Positions 59,358-64,000 of a stretch of 64,000 nucleotides of DNA are shown here, in pieces. The notes below the pieces were generated by a model, which was not told where the DNA came from, ran no database searches, and worked only from the letters and a program-made list of their open reading frames with translations. This stretch comes from Sweltsa coloradensis. Lineage: Eukaryota > Arthropoda > Insecta > Plecoptera > Chloroperlidae. Location: NCBI GenBank assembly GCA_024449915.1, contig JAMZAV010001447.1, positions 124,001 to 188,000 of the forward strand, read 5' to 3'. Position numbers and translations under genes: made by a program. Position 1 is the first letter of the stretch, and each line of letters begins with the position of its first letter.

Positions 59358-60534
59358 TTTATACTGATTTATGTAATTGTTGTGGATGCTCTAAAATATG
59401 ACGAGTCGATGTTGAAATATTTAGAAGGTTATTTGAAAGCTTAATCGTAATTATTATGGAGCAGATTATTTCATTTAGGAAACCAAAAAGAGAAAAGGAA
59501 CTAAGGAGTTATTTGCTGTGGGTGGTTTTAGAAAATGTTTTCACGTCGTTCACTACGCGAATCAAATTATTATCGGTATAAGAGTTGTGTTCATGGCTTT
59601 AGTCCGACAAGACCCAACTTTTCTTACGTGTGTTGCTGCTTGTGCGTGTTAACTTAATAAACTTGCGTAATTATAGTCGAATCTATTTTATTACGTAAGA
59701 CTTAGTAACACATTATCATTGAGTAGCTGATTCTATCCACCCTCATTTTTTTTGGTCTATTTTGGTTTATTCAAAATAGATTTCTGACGACTAAACATAA
59801 AATTTTTGTTACGTTTTAGAGTAGATTTTTGTATATCGATGTTGGAATGGAAGCAAATAATTCTTCTCATTACTTTGACAGAAAAGCTGGTCGTGTCGTC
59901 ATGATGAGGAATAGCCTATCACCCGCCAATATTTTAGTTTTAAGAAAATGCCATTGTTTCATTATCTTACTTTCAAAAAACAGTTTTTAATCAAACTTTT
60001 TTCGAAAAGTTTTCAATGTCAATAAGGGACATTTTGAACTAGAATTTGAATTTAAGACTGTGTTTGGGTGTTAAAAAAAAGAAATTAAATTTTTATATTT
60101 CCCCGCTTTTCAGGAGACATGATTTAGTTAACAACCCCTTTGCGGTGATTCCAAATCCCGCCCCTTTGGGGGTATACGAGTCACTGCTTCAATTGCGTCA
60201 AGCGCTTGAGCAAGATACCCTGCAAGAATTGAACTAGTAAGTCACTTTTCTACTCCGTCCTCCGTAGCCCTTTTAGTATGGATAATCTGCGGAGATATAG
60301 GAAAAAATGCGATTTAGGAAAATTTTGTTAGCCTGTGAGACAGGACTGACAGTGACACTACATTTCATGCAGTTGTTTTAAAAATTGCCGAGTTTTCACG
60401 AATTGAATTGAATTGATTTGACGAATTGAAGGGCTCGAGAATCACATCTTCTTAAATTTATTATAAAATAAATTAAACGAACAAAATATATTTTTACGGC
60501 AGTGGCAGTCACGTCCGTACAAATTACCGAGTCT

Positions 60535-60930
60535 AAGAAGGTGTCTCGTTGGTCTTATGGTTAGCGTATCGCTTCAAGCGAAGGCCAGGGGTTTGTTCCC
60601 CCCAAAGTCAGACGGTTTTTAATTCTCATTTGGAACTCGTTTTGTTTAGGAGTAGTAAACGGTGACTTTGGAGCCCTCCTATATAGCAACGAAGCACATA
60701 ATAAATTCAAAGTTTTTCTGTATCGGCCTTTTATTCTGGGGTTTTACCGGGGGTTGCCATGTCCATACCCCCGATTGCTATATTTCCTTTAAAAAAAATC
60801 GATCTTTGGTTGGTTTTCGCTCACTCGTCGATTGCGTCGGGGCCTACAGGGTTGGTTAGTTGCTTTATTTTCTGTCCCCCATGAAAATAGTTAAAACTGA
60901 GTGGGGGGGAGCTCCTAATACCATTTATTT
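60535..60930 (+). repeat. tRNA-derived SINE, family A (intron 3 of copy 2)
   Basis: The head GTGTCTCGTTGGTCTTATGG with GTTAGCGTATCGCTTCAAGC is tRNA-like. The body has CGGTGACTTTGGAGCCCTCC, AACGAAGCACATAATAAATTC and CGCTCACTCGTCGATTGCGTC, and the tail CTGTCCCCCATGAAAATAG. It has no counterpart in copy 1. Confidence 0.7.
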
Positions 60931-62239
60931 TTTTTATTTAAGGTATCATAAGACAAAGGGGGTGGAGTACACGTGCCAGGTGAATAAAACCAAATGACGC
61001 CGTCAACAGCCCAATGAAGCTAGTGGAGACAGAAAGCCCTTATGAAGTAATTGTACAAAAATTTTAAAAAAAATGTTTTGGAACACAGTTCGAATCACCC
61101 AAAAAAAAATTCATAAAAGGGGTTTTAAAAAATCATTTTTGGGAAAATAAAATTGACGCTTTCGCAATAGGGGAAAGCTCCCTCAATCTATTTTGCGATT
61201 AATTGTAAGTAACAAAGAACATAATAAAAAATTAAATTAAATTATTTTAAAAACTAACGATTTTTGGGGTATTAATGAATGTTTTTAATTGCTAGTGGCG
61301 AAGGGGACTAAAATGGCGGACATTGCGTGACGTCATACGAATATAGCCTAATAGTTGAATAGATCTCGGCGCGCGCTGCACAACATGTTCGCGGAGGTTC
61401 CCGAAGCCGCTAGGGGGAATTTAATGGAAAAGAACCCGGAATGAATGAAGTCAAATCCAGTCAATCAATTTAATATTTTCTAAAATTTATTGCCTGAGGC
61501 GAGCCTCAAAATTATAATGATAATGTATTAATAAAAAATTATATATATTATAACCTTCATTGTCAACGAATAATATTTATTACTACAAAATTTTTTTATT
61601 CAACTTTTTTACTTTTTTTGACCTGGGTTGATTTCCGACCTAAACCGGGGGGGAAAAATTTTTTACTGATCTGATGGAAAACCAAGCCTTGGGCCCACTG
61701 CCTTTTTTAGGATTTTGTGAAATTGTCTAGGAAAAACCAAATTTAAATTTTTCCCGGTGGTGGAACCCCCACCGGCTGACGATGAAACGATACATGTCCT
61801 GACTCACGCAGCTAGGCCTGATTACGGCCCGGGAATTTAAACACAAATATTAAACCTCAAAAAACCAAGTAAAAAACATTTTTCGACGAACTTTTTGGGG
61901 AATCGTCTTTTTTTTGTAACTACGTTTGGAAAATATTAAAAGTAAATTTGAGGATTTTTCCCTTTTTCGAGGCTAGGCAAAATCTGACAATAAAAAATTG
62001 GGAAGGAGATCTAGATGGGTATAAATATAAAACCTTCCCCGAGCTAGGCAGTATCATTGGGCATGTTGTTTGGTGTAAAAGAAGAAATAACGCCAAGTTT
62101 AAAAATTAACATGACATCAGGAGAACGTAAGAATTAGAAATTGGGCAGCTAGAAATGTGGAACAAAAACACAAGACAATATACGTTATGGCTAAACCTCC
62201 TCTTTAAAAACCAAAAAGCCTTGGGCTAGTTGAAGGGAC

Positions 62240-62819
62240 AGAAATATGGTTCTGGTGGAGATTTTAAAATTTTTAAATTTTTGGGCCATCATGACCCTCC
62301 CAAAAATGCAAACATGGATTTTCGACTAGGTCCCATTGGCAAAAATCTCCATAAGAAATTAAAGGGGGCAATCATTAAAACCCAGTGACCTTGGAGGATT
62401 TCGATAAAAAAAATGGGCCCTTATTTTGTACTTACAGCCTTTTTGTCAATCCCAATATTTTGCTTTGTAGTTTTGGGTAAGGGGTTCGGTCAAAATAGCG
62501 ATACCAACAAGGGGTGTGATTTTTGGGAAAGAATTTTTTTGTGTTTTAGTGATATTTTTTGGCACAGTTTTTAAGACGCGAGTTACAAATGGCCATTTTA
62601 GTTGGTATGATGCCTTATCTATGTGGGAAAGAAAACGAAAGGTTAAAGCCCATTTTAGAAAATGGACAAAAAGCCAATTTTCGAAAATGATCAAAAACAT
62701 TGAAAAATTCGTTTAAAGTCACAGTTGCAAGATATAATTTTTAAACGGTCATTTTAGTGTAGTAATATGCTATAAAATAAGTGGTAATAAATAATTTTTT
62801 GGGGTAATAGCCCCTTTAA
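62240..62819 (+). mobile_element. TTAAAGGGG-type element, copy 2
   Basis: Same inner landmarks as 13035-13684 (CATCATGACCCTCCC, ACTAGGTCCCATTGGCAAAA, GTGACCTTGGAGGATTTCG) and the same right end TAGCCCCTTTAA. The left end is not clear. It lies in intron 3 of SMYD4-type copy 2. Confidence 0.6.
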
Positions 62820-63683
62820 ATGAACCTTGAGTTTTGAAAGCAACATAATAATAGAACACACATACAAATCACCAGGGTATTTGTTTTATTTCCGAGTTGA
62901 ATAGTTGAATATAAACATAACAGTTTTCACTCACAACAATTCTTTGTAGCTATGCTCGTTGACCTTATTAATAGTCACCATCTTGTATAACCAAATATAT
63001 GAATCGGTTATTTGAGAAACCGAATAAATTATGTAACCATTGTTCTGAGTAAAACGCAAAAAGCGTGCAATTAATACCCTGAAGTAAAAAAATGGAGGAA
63101 TTTTGATGTAGTAATTTAGATGTGGCATAGTTACATGATTTTTGTTGATATTGATATTTATGAGCACGTAATTTCATAACTACGAGGGTGTAATTAGCGT
63201 GGACCTATTTGGTTTGTCTGGTATATATAAAATAAGTAAAAATTAGGTAGTATCATCAGGTTTTATGATTGTTTATTATGGTAAACATAAACTACATTTT
63301 TTAAACTTTGTTTAATTAAAATTTCTCGGCATTAAAAGACAATGACTCATTTTATGAAAGTGATTTGTTCCGTTTCTCCAATAAATACAATTTTTTCTTC
63401 AGAACGTAGGACTGACTTATTCGGTTTCTAAACTCAAAGGGAAAATCGACACCCTGTAATATACACAGGCATGGTCGAAAAATTTTGTTTCTATACTTAT
63501 CGATAGATCTTGAAATTCTGAAAAAAATGGCTATCTTTACACAGTTTGGGTGACTTATTCGTTTTCTCAAATAACCGTTTTCATATAAAATCTATCTTTC
63601 TTATCATGATTCCCACTAATAAGGCTCATCGTTTCTGGTGTTGAAAGAGAGACGAGACTGTGCAATGTTTTTTTGCTCAACAG

Positions 63684-64000
63684 GCGATGTACTGCAGCGA
63701 TGAATGCCGCGCAACCGCATGGAAAGCTTACCACAACATAGAATGCAGAATGGTCCCAGAATTGAAAGGTTTCGATGACGAATCAGATTCATCTTTTACG
63801 TTCGCAACACAGAAATTGTTTGCGTTACGAGTATTTCTGACGGCGTGCAGCAAAAGCCAAGGACTCGAGGGACTGCGTCGCGTGGTTGAGGAGTTGGACG
63901 ATGAAGAACCTGCTCGTGAGGAAATGAAGGGTTTCGACCAAGATGGCCAGTACACATCAACCGACTACCGACAGATCCACTATCTGAATGGAGGCAGTGG
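63684..64000 (+). CDS. SMYD4-type copy 2, exon 4 (open, truncated by window end)
   Basis: After the acceptor TTTTTTGCTCAACAG the frame is open for the remaining 317 bp: AMYCSDECRATAWKAYHNIEC completes the MYND finger, and the helical region VFLTACSKSQGLEGLRRVVE then MKGFDQDGQYTSTDYRQIHY is nearly identical to copy 1. It differs by an insertion (DDESDSSFTFATQKLF where copy 1 has DIGSNSLF) and a few substitutions, and it shows no frame break. The contrast with exons 1-3 argues that the protein may be under constraint, or that only the upstream part is badly sequenced. Confidence 0.8.

Larger units (their letters stand above)
57229..64000 (+). pseudogene. SMYD4-type gene, copy 2 (exons 1-3 damaged, exon 4 runs off the window)
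   Basis: Exon 1: 57229-57630 after the acceptor TTTACTTTCCAG, with ATG at 57259 and MERPGTAPFSDDKKTSMKSS, then frame breaks; it ends at the same GTAAGCACTTCGTG donor as copy 1. Exon 2: 58263-58510, ending GACATAGCTCCAG before GTATGTTACACTGC. Exon 3: 60113-60236, with TAG and TGA stops in the expected frame (a CFNC remnant of the MYND finger is visible). Exon 4: 63684 to the window end, intact. Compared with copy 1, residues 2-47 are missing by an exact 138-bp in-frame deletion. Intron sequences also match copy 1 (for example 59,870-60,000 with 38,270-38,400 inverted). The breaks may be real decay or consensus errors, because exons 1-3 lie in the homopolymer-inflated region. Confidence 0.75.

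Overview
This is a eukaryotic, animal-type window: intron-containing genes with GT-AG junctions, no operons, AT-rich spacers, tRNA-derived SINEs, non-LTR retrotransposon remnants, a two-gene PIF/Harbinger transposon and many short non-autonomous elements. The GGCCTA/CTAG-rich low-complexity DNA and a duplicated SMYD4-type gene fit an invertebrate, perhaps an arthropod such as a crustacean, but no single feature fixes the species.

Layout. 1-4.9 kb is AT-rich spacer with one Helentron-like element and a tRNA-like SINE. 4.9-10.6 kb holds an unrecognised four-exon gene (+) with a Pro-rich, Lys/Arg-tailed C-terminus; copies of a GAC-rich repeat lie in its introns. 10.7-20.7 kb is repeat-filled: two Helentron-like elements, SINEs, a TTAAAGGGG-ended element, and a 10-bp minisatellite between two head-to-head retroelement tails. 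20.7-27.7 kb is a near-complete Harbinger transposon (15-bp terminal repeats, TGA target duplication) with a decayed DDE transposase and a MADF/Myb-like gene, itself invaded by smaller elements. 28.2-35.5 kb is another repeat cluster that includes a 1.66-kb element repeated at 45.7-47.4 kb.

35.6-40.4 kb carries a SMYD4-type gene on the minus strand (TPR, split SET, MYND finger, cysteine-rich post-SET; the last exon or exons were not found). A second copy in opposite orientation starts near 57.2 kb and leaves the window inside exon 4. The flanks at 44.1-44.7 kb and 51.5-52.3 kb are also inverted copies of each other, so 35.6-64 kb reads as the two arms of a large inverted segmental duplication. 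Two long perfect-type palindromes (2.26 kb and 0.62 kb) lie next to the first gene. Exons 1-3 of copy 2 fall in a block (about 55.6-62.8 kb) whose inflated homopolymers look like poor consensus sequence, while its exon 4 is clean and open.

The most coherent unusual signal is a set of element families with one architecture: a 5' end starting TTGGATGAGCG or TTAGACGAGTG, the inverse of that end near the 3' terminus, then an AACG(C)...(G)CGTT hairpin, and a 3' end CTAG followed by T. This resembles Helentron/Helitron-type (HINE) elements. One such element is inserted exactly at the 3' end of another. I found no CRISPR array, rRNA gene, convincing functional tRNA gene, LTR retrotransposon or viral gene.
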